64,000 bases of DNA from an uncultured Bacteroidota bacterium. Its GTDB lineage: Bacteria > Bacteroidota > Bacteroidia > Chitinophagales > Chitinophagaceae. Location of the stretch: positions 38,919 to 102,918 of the forward strand of contig CAILLK010000163.1 in NCBI GenBank assembly GCA_903835005.1, in the 5' to 3' direction. Position numbers and translations under genes: made by a program. The notes under the pieces are model-generated. The model saw only the letters and a program-made list of their open reading frames with translations. It did no database searches and was not told where the DNA came from. Below, piece by piece: positions 18,299 to 26,348 of this stretch; position 1 is the first letter of the stretch, and each line of letters begins with the position of its first letter.

Positions 18299-19006
18299 AT
18301 GAAACGCACACTGATCATTACGCTTTGCTTTATCAGCAGCGCAGCTATGGCCCAGACCGGCTTTTTTTTGCAACCTGTTGCCGGAATTGGCCTCACAAAT
18401 GTGCGGCATGTGGACTTTACAAGCCAGTCACACAGCGATGATTACGACCTTAACTTTGATGCAGGCGTGCTCGCCGGTTACTGCCACGGTAAGTGGGTAT
18501 TTACTACAGGGCTGCAATACCTGCGCACAGGCTCAAAAGTGCCACTAACAATCACCGACCCCATTGGCAGCCCGTCCGGCACTGCATACATTCATTACCG
18601 CTACTCGCACCTGGTACTGCCGCTTGAGGTGGGCAGAGTATTCGCAATAGGTAAAAAGCTGACAATCACACCATCGGCAGGGGTAGGACTGGCCTATAAT
18701 ACCGGTGCGGAAATAAAAGATAAAATAGGCAGCCGGGTCGTAGATATACCTGTTGAGGGATTAAATTCTTACAAAAACGGTACCGGTTGCTATGCAATTG
18801 CGCAGGCCGGACTGGCATGGCCCGTTTCCCCCCAATTGGCCATTACATGCGCCCCCGTTTATAATTATATGCTCACAAGAATGATCTTTCAGCAAATGAG
18901 TGCCAATACCGTTTGGGATCACGACTATTCGCTGATGCTCAATATTGGGGTAAAATGGCAGTTTGCAAAAAAAGCCGGGAAGAAAGCTGCAGGGGAAGCT
19001 AAATAA
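18299..19006 (+). CDS. outer-membrane beta-barrel protein (PorT-like)
   Basis: This 235-residue protein has a signal peptide MKRTLIITLCFISSAAMAQ, then amphipathic strands of an outer-membrane beta-barrel. Segments such as GFFLQPVAGIGLTNV, WVFTTGLQYLRTG and LTITPSAGVGLAYN, with a strand-like end (YSLMLNIGVKWQFA), fit the small PorT/OmpW-like barrel class of Bacteroidota. The function is unknown. The tail is Lys/Ala-rich (KKAGKKAAGEAK), which is unusual for a barrel that normally ends in an aromatic residue. A degraded dnaG piece faces it on the opposite strand. Confidence 0.75.
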   Translation: MKRTLIITLCFISSAAMAQTGFFLQPVAGIGLTNVRHVDFTSQSHSDDYDLNFDAGVLAGYCHGKWVFTTGLQYLRTGSKVPLTITDPIGSPSGTAYIHYRYSHLVLPLEVGRVFAIGKKLTITPSAGVGLAYNTGAEIKDKIGSRVVDIPVEGLNSYKNGTGCYAIAQAGLAWPVSPQLAITCAPVYNYMLTRMIFQQMSANTVWDHDYSLMLNIGVKWQFAKKAGKKAAGEAK

Positions 19007-19060
19007 GAATTGCCTGGCAGCAATCTCATCGCGGGGTATAATCTGCTGGTAACTCCCGTA

Positions 19061-19399
19061 GCCGCAAATTCATTCAGTATCCGCAACCCTTCCTCAGCAA
19101 GTTGTTTGTGCTGCTGCTCGGGGCTCCGCTCCGTTTCCTCAATGATAATCTTATAGTAGTCGGCCAGCCAGCGCATAGCCTCCGGGTAGCTCAGTTTTTC
19201 GTGCTTCTATATAAAGGTCACCACATTGCCTGCCTTGCCGCACCCGAAACATTTATAAATCCCCTTTGCCGGCGAAACATTAAAAGAAGGCGTTTTCTCA
19301 TTATGAAACGGGCAGTTGGCAATATAGCTGCTGCCCCGTTTTTTGAGCCGTACAAATTGCCGAGTTCATTATTTCCTGAACATAGGCGGGTGTTATCAT
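19061..19399 (-). pseudogene. dnaG: dnaG primase N-terminal fragment (zinc-binding domain), broken
   Basis: Reading the minus strand from an ATG at 19397-19399 gives [14 protein letters not shown]. After a small frame-breaking deletion, the frame continues [20 protein letters not shown]. The zinc domain follows: [16 protein letters not shown], then [13 protein letters not shown], with CHC2 ligands present. An in-frame TAG at 19207-19209 interrupts it, and homology resumes with LSYPEAMRWLADYYKI up to LNEFAA near 19061. DNA primase is about 650 residues, so only about the first 110 are left, with one frameshift and one stop. This is a relic; a functional dnaG must lie elsewhere. It is probably left over from a duplication or rearrangement. 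Confidence 0.8.
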
Positions 19400-19521
19400 T
19401 GATGGGAAGTTAAGGCTTCTGTGAATAAATAGCTGCAATGGGAAGGTTCATAAATACGCATTTGAGGAAAACGGCTGCAGTTCAAATCTTCGAATAAATA
19501 GTTCCATAATAGCAATTTGGG

Positions 19522-19607
19522 TTAAAGCCCAACGGGCTTAAACAGGAATAGCCCTGGGTGAAACCCATGGGATAGTCAAAGAGTTTTATGGCAACCCTGA
19601 AAGGGTT
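19522..19607. repeat. REP-like palindromic element with three hairpins
   Basis: There are three adjacent hairpins: TTAAAGCCC-aac-GGGCTTAA at 19522-19541; CCCTGGGT-gaa-ACCCATGGG at 19552-19571; and AACCCT-gaa-AGGGTT at 19593-19607. This composite resembles intergenic palindromes scattered through Bacteroidota genomes. The minus-strand frame across it (…MGFTQGYSCLSPLGF…) is a repeat-derived reading frame and not a gene. Confidence 0.6.
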
Positions 19608-19834
19608 GAACAGGATATATGGAGTGAAGATTTGAAATGCACCCAGGAAAAAGAAGGTCAGCGGGAACGGTAATAAATTAATAACTTTGCATCTGAATAA
19701 TACAGAGTGCTCTCGAAAGAAGTACATAAAAATACTGGATGAAGCGAAATAGCTTAAGCAGCAATTATGAAACAAATGTATGATTTCGTTGCCATAGTAA
19801 ATTCGAGCTGGATAACGCTGCATGGCCATCTTGT

Positions 19835-20131
19835 TTGGCAGCTATGCCTGGAATAAACAAACAAAATACAGCGATAGATATGGCTTTGGTTGCCGATGAA
19901 TTTTGCCATGTGCCTACCGGAGTTGTCAAACTGTTCATGAAAGCCATGCTCAAATATTATATGGTGCATCCCCAAACCTACAACACCAAAGATTTTTCCC
20001 CGGATAAAAACCCCTTTGTAGCAGAAATTTTAAAGACTGGCATAGAGATAGAATGGCCAAATGGGCCCACTCATTCGCATTTGCATCACGAATGCCTCGC
20101 AGCACGCCCACCACATAGGTATGATCAATAA
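19835..20131 (+). CDS. small open reading frame of uncertain reality
   Basis: This 98-residue frame (MAAMPGINKQNTAIDMALVA...) has no recognised family. Its middle (about 19878-20060) has codon choice like the host genes, so it may be a remnant of a larger gene. It lies between repeat elements, lacks a promoter or signal I can see, and its last 20 residues look random. It is listed only as a possible fragment. Confidence 0.25.
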   Translation: MAAMPGINKQNTAIDMALVADEFCHVPTGVVKLFMKAMLKYYMVHPQTYNTKDFSPDKNPFVAEILKTGIEIEWPNGPTHSHLHHECLAARPPHRYDQ

Positions 20132-20138
20132 TTTTGTA

Positions 20139-20160
20139 GAGACGAAAAATTTTACGTCTC
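20139..20160. repeat. GAGACG...CGTCTC palindrome
   Basis: This is a 22-base near-perfect palindrome: GAGACG, then A, AAAATTTT, A, then CGTCTC. Similar GTAGAGACG...CGTCTC palindromes occur as dispersed intergenic repeats in several bacterial groups (from memory). It could fold as a hairpin in either strand's transcript. Confidence 0.5.
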
Positions 20161-20509
20161 AGGCAATTATGGGCTTTAAATTAACCTAAACTCTACCCCC
20201 TATGCGTTTTAAAACAAATCATTAACCCCTAATATCCTATCTTTCAGCCTTATCCGCTTTCTCCCTAAAATCATTCTTTAACAATCATTTTGACCAATAA
20301 ATTAGGAAATTGTAATCGGCCTTCTTACCTTTATGCCAAAATTAACCGAAAAACATAGCATATTTAGTTATAAAAAAACCAGATTTCCTGAATATTTGCC
20401 ACAAATTAACCGCTGAATTAGTAAATCAATCAGAAATAAACACCTCAAAGCCTGAAATTTTCGTACTGAAATAACAAATAGCTGAAAAATAATTGGTTAC
20501 GCGAATAAT
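20161..20509. other. AT-rich stretch with no gene seen
   Basis: This stretch of 349 bases is very AT-rich, with stops in all frames and no convincing start. I see no RNA gene, terminator or repeat before the tandem array begins. Confidence 0.6.
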
Positions 20510-21436
20510 ATTTGAACTTGTTCAATTTTTATTCGCACAAGGTGTTCAGTTTTGGAATTTTTAGCCTTGTACAATTGTTAACTGAATAGTGTACAGCAAT
20601 TGTTCAGAATTTTTGCATCAATAGATTGATTATCAATAAGAATTTGTGCAATTTTTATTTTCACATGGTGTTCAGTTTGGAATTTTTGGCCTTGTACTAG
20701 TGATAACTGAATAGTGTACACAATTTGTTCAGAATTTTTGCATCAATAGATTGATTATCAATAAGAATTTGTGCAATTTTTATTGGCACCTGATGTTCAG
20801 TTTTGGAATTTTTGGCCTTGCACAATTGATAACTGAATAGTGTACAGCATTTGTTCAGAATTTTTGCATCAATAGATTGATTATTAATTAGAGCTTGTCC
20901 AATTTTTATTGGCACCTGGTGTTCAGTTTTGGAATTTTTGGCTTTGTACAAGTAATAACTGAATAGTGTACAGCATCTATTCAGAATTTTTGCATCAATG
21001 GATTGATTATCAATAAGAACTTGTTCAATTTTTATTTTCACATGGTGTTCAGTTTTGGAGTTTTTGGACTTGTACAATTGATAAATGAAAAGTGTCCAGC
21101 ATCTGTTCAGAATTTTTGCATCAATAGATTGATTATCAATAAGAATTTGTGCAATTTTTATTTTCACATAGTGTTCAGTTTTGGAATTTTTGGCCTTGTA
21201 CAATTGATAACTGAACATTGTCCAGCATCTGTTCAGAATTTTTGCATCAATAGATTGATTATCAATTAGAGCTTGTTCAATTTTTATTGGCACCAGGTGT
21301 TCAGTTTTGGAATTTTTGGCTTTGTACAGTTGATAACTGAATAGTGTACAGCATCTGTTCAGAATTTTTGCATCAATAGATTGATTATCAATAGGAACTT
21401 GTTCAATTTTTATTGGCACCTGGTGTTCAGTTTTTA
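20510..21436. repeat. 126-bp tandem repeat array, about 7.4 units
   Basis: The marker GTTCAGAATTTTTGC (ATTCAG in one copy) recurs at 20602, 20727, 20853, 20979, 21105, 21231 and 21357. Spacing is 126 bases, except 125 for the first pair, which lost one T. Each unit holds ATTGATTATCAAT, an odd palindrome; a TGTACA palindrome (some units have two); and two related half-units, each starting TGTTCAG (68 and 58 bases apart). Because 126 is a multiple of three, both strands stay open for long runs. The minus frame at 20697-21419 repeats 42 residues. Unit differences change amino acids freely, so I treat this as non-coding. Confidence 0.9.
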
Positions 21437-21908
21437 TAGGTTCCAGGAACTATATATCTGAAATTTGCAAGGTAATAGTAGGGTGCAGATGGGAAATTTA
21501 TAAAAACGCAATATCAGCCATAGCAAAGGCTTTAAAGTTATTTTACCATGAAAAGTTTTCCCCAAAACTTTTTTCAAAATAGGGTATCCTTGTAAATGGA
21601 GCAATAGAAATGAAAAGTGTACATTTGTCAAGGCTCTTTTGACAGCTATTTTCTACACAACAGGGAACTGCTTTAACTTCATCATTTTTATTCTAAAAGT
21701 AATAACCTATATTTACATGAGTTCGATGACTAAATTCGATCTTTGAAGCTTATTATCATTGATTAAGTGAAAATCCTGAAGGGATTATATGTTTATAGTT
21801 ATTAATTAGGATATTTGACCGATGCTGAAGGCATCGTATGTTTTAATTTCCATACTGGAATTCGGAACTATAAGTTGATAATCTGATCAATAAGCTCCGA
21901 ACTCACGT
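21437..21908. other. intergenic stretch without a gene, containing one REP-like element
   Basis: There is no credible gene. The short minus-strand frame at 21434-21631 lacks any recognisable feature. The only structure seen is the palindrome pair at 21772-21836, listed separately. Confidence 0.55.
21772..21836. repeat. REP-like palindrome pair with TGAA-containing loops
   Basis: AATCC-tgaag-GGATT (21772-21786) and CGATGC-tgaag-GCATCG (21820-21836) flank an ATGTTTATAG segment. This resembles dispersed intergenic elements of Bacteroidota. The loop sequence is shared with the hairpins at 19552-19607 and 61208-61219, although the stems differ. Confidence 0.6.
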
Positions 21909-21916
21909 TATATTTG
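21909..21916 (+). promoter_or_regulatory. -7 promoter element (TATATTTG) of the vapBC-like locus
   Basis: This is a consensus TAnnTTTG element whose last base is eight bases before the antitoxin ATG, implying a nearly leaderless transcript. The surrounding GTTATATTTG is identical to the element at 49346-49355, before the ATPase gene. Confidence 0.6.
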
Positions 21917-21924
21917 TAATTAGT

Positions 21925-22170
21925 ATGCCGGAAATAACCATAAAATACCACGATTCAAAAACTTTGAAGGTATTAAAAACCCTTTCAGAGTATCTGAATT
22001 TTACATTCTCCCCCACACCCAAAAAGAAGGATAAAGAATTTTTCATAAATGGCGTCCATGCTATTCCCGGCGACAGTTCAATAGATATTTCGGAAATGCA
22101 AAAGATATTTACCGGAAGGAACATTGATGCAAAAAAATTACGGCAAAAAGCATGGCAGCGAAGCAGGTAA
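21925..22170 (+). CDS. VapB-like antitoxin
   Basis: This 81-residue small protein begins MPEITIKYHDSKTLKVLKTL, a strand plus helix suited to DNA or partner binding. Its hydrophilic C-terminus (KKLRQKAWQRSR) overlaps the toxin start by 19 bases. The overlap, the size, and the immediately downstream PIN gene identify it as a type II antitoxin. It remains intact while its toxin is frameshifted, so it would now be an orphan that no longer needs to neutralise anything. Confidence 0.7.
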   Translation: MPEITIKYHDSKTLKVLKTLSEYLNFTFSPTPKKKDKEFFINGVHAIPGDSSIDISEMQKIFTGRNIDAKKLRQKAWQRSR

Positions 22171-22552
22171 TTTGTGATATGACGTTAGGTTTGATTACCT
22201 GGATGCCAGGCAAAGCAGACATTTAGAAACGAAAAAAATTTTAGAAGATAAGATCGGGCTCAATAATGTTGTTCTGAGCGGTATCACCCAAATGGAACTG
22301 ATGTTAGGAGCGCAAAATAAACAAGACTTGGTAAAAATCAAGAAAAGCATTTCCCGTTTTATTATTATACTTGTAAATGAGGATATCAATACCAAAGCAT
22401 CTTCGCTGATAGAAAAATATGCGCTAAGTCATGGCTTGGAATTACCTGATAGCCTTAATGCAGCAACTTCAATTCTTCCCAGCCTCGAATTATTTACTTA
22501 CAACATAAAGGACTATAAATTTATCAGTGAGTTATCATTGTTTAAATCTTAA
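22152..22552 (+). pseudogene. VapC-like PIN toxin, inactivated by a 1-base deletion
   Basis: The ATG at 22152-22154 overlaps the antitoxin end and reads MAAKQVICD. One base is then missing between 22178 and 22181. In the shifted frame the protein continues DVRFDYLDARQSRHLETKK and stays open through LSGITQMELMLGAQ, VNEDINTKASSLIEKYALSHGLELPD and LFTYNIKDYKFI, stopping at 22552. These are the successive PIN-domain acids and strands. Unshifted translation stops after about 24 residues. The deletion falls at the first active-site aspartate (DTDV-type motif). It could be a recent loss of function, a sequencing error, or, less likely, programmed frameshifting. Confidence 0.8.
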
Positions 22553-22633
22553 CAACACAAACAGGAACATTGTCTTCTGATTTGGTAGCCACGCTAAATA
22601 AAAAATCTGAAGTAAAGAAAAACCGCTCTCTGA

Positions 22634-23353
22634 TTACCGCTTAATCATCTTATCCTTCAATATCGAATTCAGAACCCGTTCCTTCAGGTTCTGGCTGATG
22701 GTAATCCTGGTGTTGGCAATATTAATAACTGCCCCTTCAATGCTTTTAATTTTATTTATATTTATAATAAACGATTTATGAACTTTGATAAATTTTCCGG
22801 CGGGCAACTGATCTTCCAGGCTCTTGATGGTAATGTATACCATCATTTTTTTGGTCACCATATGCAGCATCACATAATTCATCATAGCCTCGGCATACAG
22901 CAGGTCGTCATAAAATACCTTTTCAATCTGGTTGTCGCACTTAATAAAAAAATGGTCGTCCTGGTTCATTGGGGCAGGGGCCAGCCTGCTCTTTGAGGCC
23001 AGGATGTCTTTTGCTTTATTGCACGCTTTCAGGAACCGGTCAAACGCAATCGGCTTCAGCAGGTAATCCAGCACATCCAGTGCATATGCCTCAATTGCAT
23101 GCTCGGGATAGGCGGTGGTCATAATAATCTGCGCACCGATCCTGGAGGTCTTCAAAAACTCAATGCCATTTATTTTAGGCATATTCACATCCAGGAAAAT
23201 CAGGTCCGCATCATATTCACTCAGCAGCGCCATTGCCTTTAGCGGGTTTTCTGCCTGTCCGGTCAGTTCCAGAAAGTCTATGTCTTCTATAAACTCCCGC
23301 AGCACCTTCCGGGCTACTGGTTCATCGTCAATAATCAGGCATTTCAATTTCAT
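22634..23353 (-). CDS. LytTR-family response regulator
   Basis: This 239-residue protein has a receiver domain at about residues 1-120, with the acid pocket DD (9-10), phosphoacceptor D55 in LIFLDVNMPK, the conserved T in MTTAYPEHA and the K in LLKPI. A LytTR DNA-binding domain covers about 135-239 (HFFIKCDNQIEKVFYDDLLYAE ... FIKVHKSFIININKI). It would be activated by the adjacent histidine kinase and bind direct-repeat promoter sites. Its start overlaps the kinase stop by four bases, so they form one operon. The target genes are unknown. Confidence 0.93.
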   Translation of the reverse strand: MKLKCLIIDDEPVARKVLREFIEDIDFLELTGQAENPLKAMALLSEYDADLIFLDVNMPKINGIEFLKTSRIGAQIIMTTAYPEHAIEAYALDVLDYLLKPIAFDRFLKACNKAKDILASKSRLAPAPMNQDDHFFIKCDNQIEKVFYDDLLYAEAMMNYVMLHMVTKKMMVYITIKSLEDQLPAGKFIKVHKSFIININKIKSIEGAVINIANTRITISQNLKERVLNSILKDKMIKR

Positions 23354-24366
23354 GTAAGCTCAATGGTTAAATTGGTTGTATAAGAATCGTTTCCTTGTTC
23401 CGCCTCAAAAGTGTATTTGCCGGCATACAGCAACTCCAGTCTGCGCTTGAAATTTGCCAGCCCTATACCATTTGAATTATCGGGTTTTATACTCATAGCG
23501 GTGTCCGCAGTATTGAATACATAACAATGCAGCACGGAGTTCCGGGTGTTGATTTTAATGGTGATCCGGCTTTCCGATTCATCATTATTGCCCACAAATT
23601 TGAAGGCATTTTCTATCAGCACGATCAGCAGGAGCGGAGCTATTTTTAATTCGCCTGTTAGGTCGCCAATATCGGCGGTTACATCAAGGCCCTGCTCCTT
23701 GCGCAGCTGCTGAAAGGCAATATAATTACGGATATAGGCTAATTCTTTATCCAGGCCCACATACTCTGCCGAGCAATCATAAAGCTGGTACCGCAGCAAT
23801 CCCGAAAACTGCAGCAGTATATTTCTGGCGGTCTGGTTGCTCTTATCTATATGCCCGTAGATAGTATTCAGTGAGTTAAATAATGCATGAGGGTTGATCT
23901 GTGCTTTCAGATAATCCAGTTCGTTTTTTCTTTTTTCGCTTTCCAGCAACTCCAGTTTTGTCTGGTGCTGCATCCGGTCCACCAGCATTTTGCCTGCAGT
24001 TATCAGCAACACCCAAAATGAAATATTGAACAGGGAGCTTAAATACAAAGTTGGAAAATCGGGCTGCATGGCGGGATGAAAAACCAGCCGGTTCATCTGC
24101 ATTGCAACCAAAGCCCTCATCCAGGCCGAGAGCAATGTGATAACCAAAATGGCGAAGACAAAAAATGAGTACCTCTTTTTGAGTTTCAACAATCGGTTGA
24201 TCAGGTAGGTGATCGCGTAATAATCGGCAGTAATGAACACCAGGTAGCAAAACTCAATAGTCATGGTTTGCGTAACAGGAAACGAATAGCTGCGGAATAT
24301 CAGTACCCACAACAGGTAAATGCCTGCCCAGAAAAGAAGATGATATACAAAGGTGCTGCGCTTCAA
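23350..24366 (-). CDS. LytS-like sensor histidine kinase
   Basis: This 338-residue protein has four predicted N-terminal membrane segments (about residues 8-25, 38-58, 68-90 and 110-130). A short coiled linker and a His_kinase domain follow, with the phosphoacceptor in QINPHALFNSLN (H160). The ATP-binding N box is LLIVLIENAFKFVGN, and a G box is NGIGLANFKRRLELLY. The family's usual PHFLFN is PHALFN here. There is no recognisable sensor domain beyond the membrane part, so the stimulus is unknown. It is translationally coupled to the LytTR regulator. Confidence 0.92.
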   Translation of the reverse strand: MKRSTFVYHLLFWAGIYLLWVLIFRSYSFPVTQTMTIEFCYLVFITADYYAITYLINRLLKLKKRYSFFVFAILVITLLSAWMRALVAMQMNRLVFHPAMQPDFPTLYLSSLFNISFWVLLITAGKMLVDRMQHQTKLELLESEKRKNELDYLKAQINPHALFNSLNTIYGHIDKSNQTARNILLQFSGLLRYQLYDCSAEYVGLDKELAYIRNYIAFQQLRKEQGLDVTADIGDLTGELKIAPLLLIVLIENAFKFVGNNDESESRITIKINTRNSVLHCYVFNTADTAMSIKPDNSNGIGLANFKRRLELLYAGKYTFEAEQGNDSYTTNLTIELT

Positions 24367-24551
24367 TATTTGATCCTTTTTACAAAGATAGCCAAGCCCG
24401 GCAAGCAGAGAATTTTATTACATCAAACAGCCGGAAATCATGATTACCGGTACTTAATCAAGTAATCTGCTGGTCTGGTGTAATTAGTTTTTCAGCAGGC
24501 ATTTCCATTGGGATGTTTGCATCATTATTCAACCTTAAAACAAAACAAGAA

Positions 24552-25049
24552 ATGAAAAAAGTAATCGATTGGTTTATCCATCCTCCGGTAACAGGAGTCT
24601 CAGCAATTCTGATTCTGCGCCTTATGGCCGGAGGTGTTTTCCTTTGGGAGGGCATTCTGAAGTTCGTTTATGTTAACCAGGGCGTGGGGCGGTTTACCAA
24701 ACTGGGGTTCCCGTTCCCCGAAACCACAGCACACTTTGTGGCTACCGCCGAAATCATTGGAGGCTTGTTATTATTGTTTGGTCTGTTCACCCGGATAGTT
24801 GCATGCTACTTTATCATCCAGATGATAGTAGCTGTGCTTACCACAAAAATCGCCCTGTACCTGGGCACAAGTCCCTTGCCACTGCCACCGGCACTACCCA
24901 AGGTAGGTATCTGGGCGGTATTGCACGAAATAAGGTCGGATTATGCGCAGATACTCACCTGCCTGTTCTTACTGATTGAGGGCGCGGGCCGCCGCTCACT
25001 CGATTTTATTATTACCACATCTAAGAATGTGTATAGCCTTAAAGAATGA
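24552..25049 (+). CDS. DoxX family membrane protein
   Basis: This 165-residue protein has four hydrophobic segments (about residues 15-35, 55-75, 80-100 and 125-145). It also has the DoxX features RLMAGGVFLWEGILKF and FVATAEIIGGLLLLFGLFTR. Members are small integral membrane proteins, often linked to quinone/thiosulfate or redox functions. No sulfur-oxidation genes lie nearby. I used the ATG at 24552, 13 codons after the first possible start. Confidence 0.85.
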   Translation: MKKVIDWFIHPPVTGVSAILILRLMAGGVFLWEGILKFVYVNQGVGRFTKLGFPFPETTAHFVATAEIIGGLLLLFGLFTRIVACYFIIQMIVAVLTTKIALYLGTSPLPLPPALPKVGIWAVLHEIRSDYAQILTCLFLLIEGAGRRSLDFIITTSKNVYSLKE

Positions 25050-25161
25050 ATATTTTAAGTGACTGCTGTCAGACGCATTATAATTTGCAATGGAAATTTA
25101 TTACACTGCCTCGGGTTAAAAAGGATCTGGAAGTAAATAGGGGAAAGTTGTGAAAAGCGAT

Positions 25162-25169
25162 TATTTTTG
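25162..25169 (+). promoter_or_regulatory. -7 promoter element (TATTTTTG) of gcvT
   Basis: This consensus TAnnTTTG element lies 22 bases before the gcvT ATG, with a TTG triplet about 13 bases upstream. It excludes the longer reading frame start at 25150, which would lie inside the promoter. Confidence 0.65.
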
Positions 25170-25191
25170 CACCCGATTCAACAAAGGATAT

Positions 25192-26280
25192 ATGAAGAAC
25201 ACACCGTTTACAGATAAACACATTGCGCTGGGCGCCAAAATGGCTGAATTTGCTGGCTATAATATGCCGATCTCCTATACGGGCATCAATGAAGAACATA
25301 ACTGTGTGCGCAACAACGCCGGTGTGTTTGACGTGAGCCATATGGGTGAGTTTATGCTTAAAGGCGATAAGGCGCTCGACCTGATACAAAGGGTAACTAC
25401 CAATGATGCCGCTAAACTGACCAACGGCCAGGCCCAGTACAGTTGCCTGCCCAATAACACCGGCGGCATTGTAGATGACCTGCTGGTTTACTGTGTGGAG
25501 CAGAACAAGGTATATATGCTGGTGGTCAATGCATCGAACATAGATAAGGACTGGAACTGGATCAGCAGCCATAATACAGATGGGGTGGAGATGCACAATA
25601 TATCCGACAAGACCGCACTGCTGGCTGTGCAGGGCCCAAAGGCTACTGAATATATGCAGACCCTTACCGACATGGACCTTACTGGCCTTAAATATTACAC
25701 ATTCTGCAAGGGTACTTTTGCCGGAGTGGACAATGTAATTGTGAGCGCAACCGGCTATACCGGAGCGGGTGGGGTAGAGATCTATTTTGAAGATAAGGAT
25801 GGTGATGCCGAAAAAATCTGGACAGCAGTATTTGCTGCCGGCACTCCCCATGGCATGAAGCCAGTTGGCCTTGCTGCCCGCGACACATTGAGGCTCGAAA
25901 AAGGTTTCTGCTTGTATGGCAATGATATTGATGATACTACCAGTCCCATTGAGGCCGGCCTTAGCTGGATCACTAAATTCACCAAAGACTTTACCAACCG
26001 CGCCCATATAGAAAGCCAGAAGAAAAACGGTGTTACCAAATGCCTCGTAGGTTTCGAAATGGTTGACCGTGGCATCCCCCGCCATGGCCACATCATTCAG
26101 GATGCCGCAGGCAAAGAGATTGGGGTGGTAACCTCAGGCACTCAATCACCAAGCCTGAACAAAGCAATTGGCATGGGCTACGTAACCAGGGAAAATGCAG
26201 CTGCCGGCACTGAAATTTATATTTCTATCAGGGACAAAGCAATCAAGGCCAAGGTAGTGAAAATGCCTTTTTTGCAGTAA
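25192..26280 (+). CDS. gcvT: glycine cleavage system aminomethyltransferase (T protein)
   Basis: This 362-residue protein transfers the methylene group from H-protein-bound aminomethyl to tetrahydrofolate. Key segments are [17 protein letters not shown], the active-site [26 protein letters not shown] and [20 protein letters not shown]. Length matches the family (about 360). The start at 25192 is supported by the promoter just before it. gcvH and gcvP are not adjacent. A bidirectional terminator follows. Confidence 0.97.
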   Translation: MKNTPFTDKHIALGAKMAEFAGYNMPISYTGINEEHNCVRNNAGVFDVSHMGEFMLKGDKALDLIQRVTTNDAAKLTNGQAQYSCLPNNTGGIVDDLLVYCVEQNKVYMLVVNASNIDKDWNWISSHNTDGVEMHNISDKTALLAVQGPKATEYMQTLTDMDLTGLKYYTFCKGTFAGVDNVIVSATGYTGAGGVEIYFEDKDGDAEKIWTAVFAAGTPHGMKPVGLAARDTLRLEKGFCLYGNDIDDTTSPIEAGLSWITKFTKDFTNRAHIESQKKNGVTKCLVGFEMVDRGIPRHGHIIQDAAGKEIGVVTSGTQSPSLNKAIGMGYVTRENAAAGTEIYISIRDKAIKAKVVKMPFLQ

Positions 26281-26305
26281 GATTGATGATAATATTTAAT
26301 ATATA

Positions 26306-26331
26306 AAAAAGGGGGGTATTTCCCCCTTTTT
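26306..26331. terminator. bidirectional rho-independent terminator between gcvT and a HigA-like gene
   Basis: AAAAAGGGGG, a 6-base loop (GTATTT) and CCCCCTTTTT form a 10-bp stem. The flanking A and T tracts let it work in both directions. It ends gcvT on the plus strand and the HTH gene on the minus strand. Confidence 0.85.
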
Positions 26332-26348
26332 ATATTTGCTAAAGAATC

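Noticed and set aside
19482..19829. 115-residue minus-strand frame (…MGFTQGYSCLSPLGF…)
   Set aside because: The frame runs through a REP-like palindromic element. Similar translated pieces appear in many Bacteroidota genomes as repeat artefacts.
20697..21419. 240-residue minus-strand frame in the tandem array as a repeat protein gene
   Set aside because: It starts with GTG inside a repeat unit, has no promoter or ribosome site, ends by a nonsense change in one unit, and differences between units freely alter amino acids. The frame is a consequence of a 126-base unit.
20510..21436. CRISPR array
   Set aside because: The unit is 126 bases and nearly identical throughout. There are no unique spacers, short repeats or cas genes.
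25050..25191. Glycine riboswitch upstream of gcvT
   Set aside because: The leader after the -7 element is about 15-20 bases, far too short, and no conserved core is visible.
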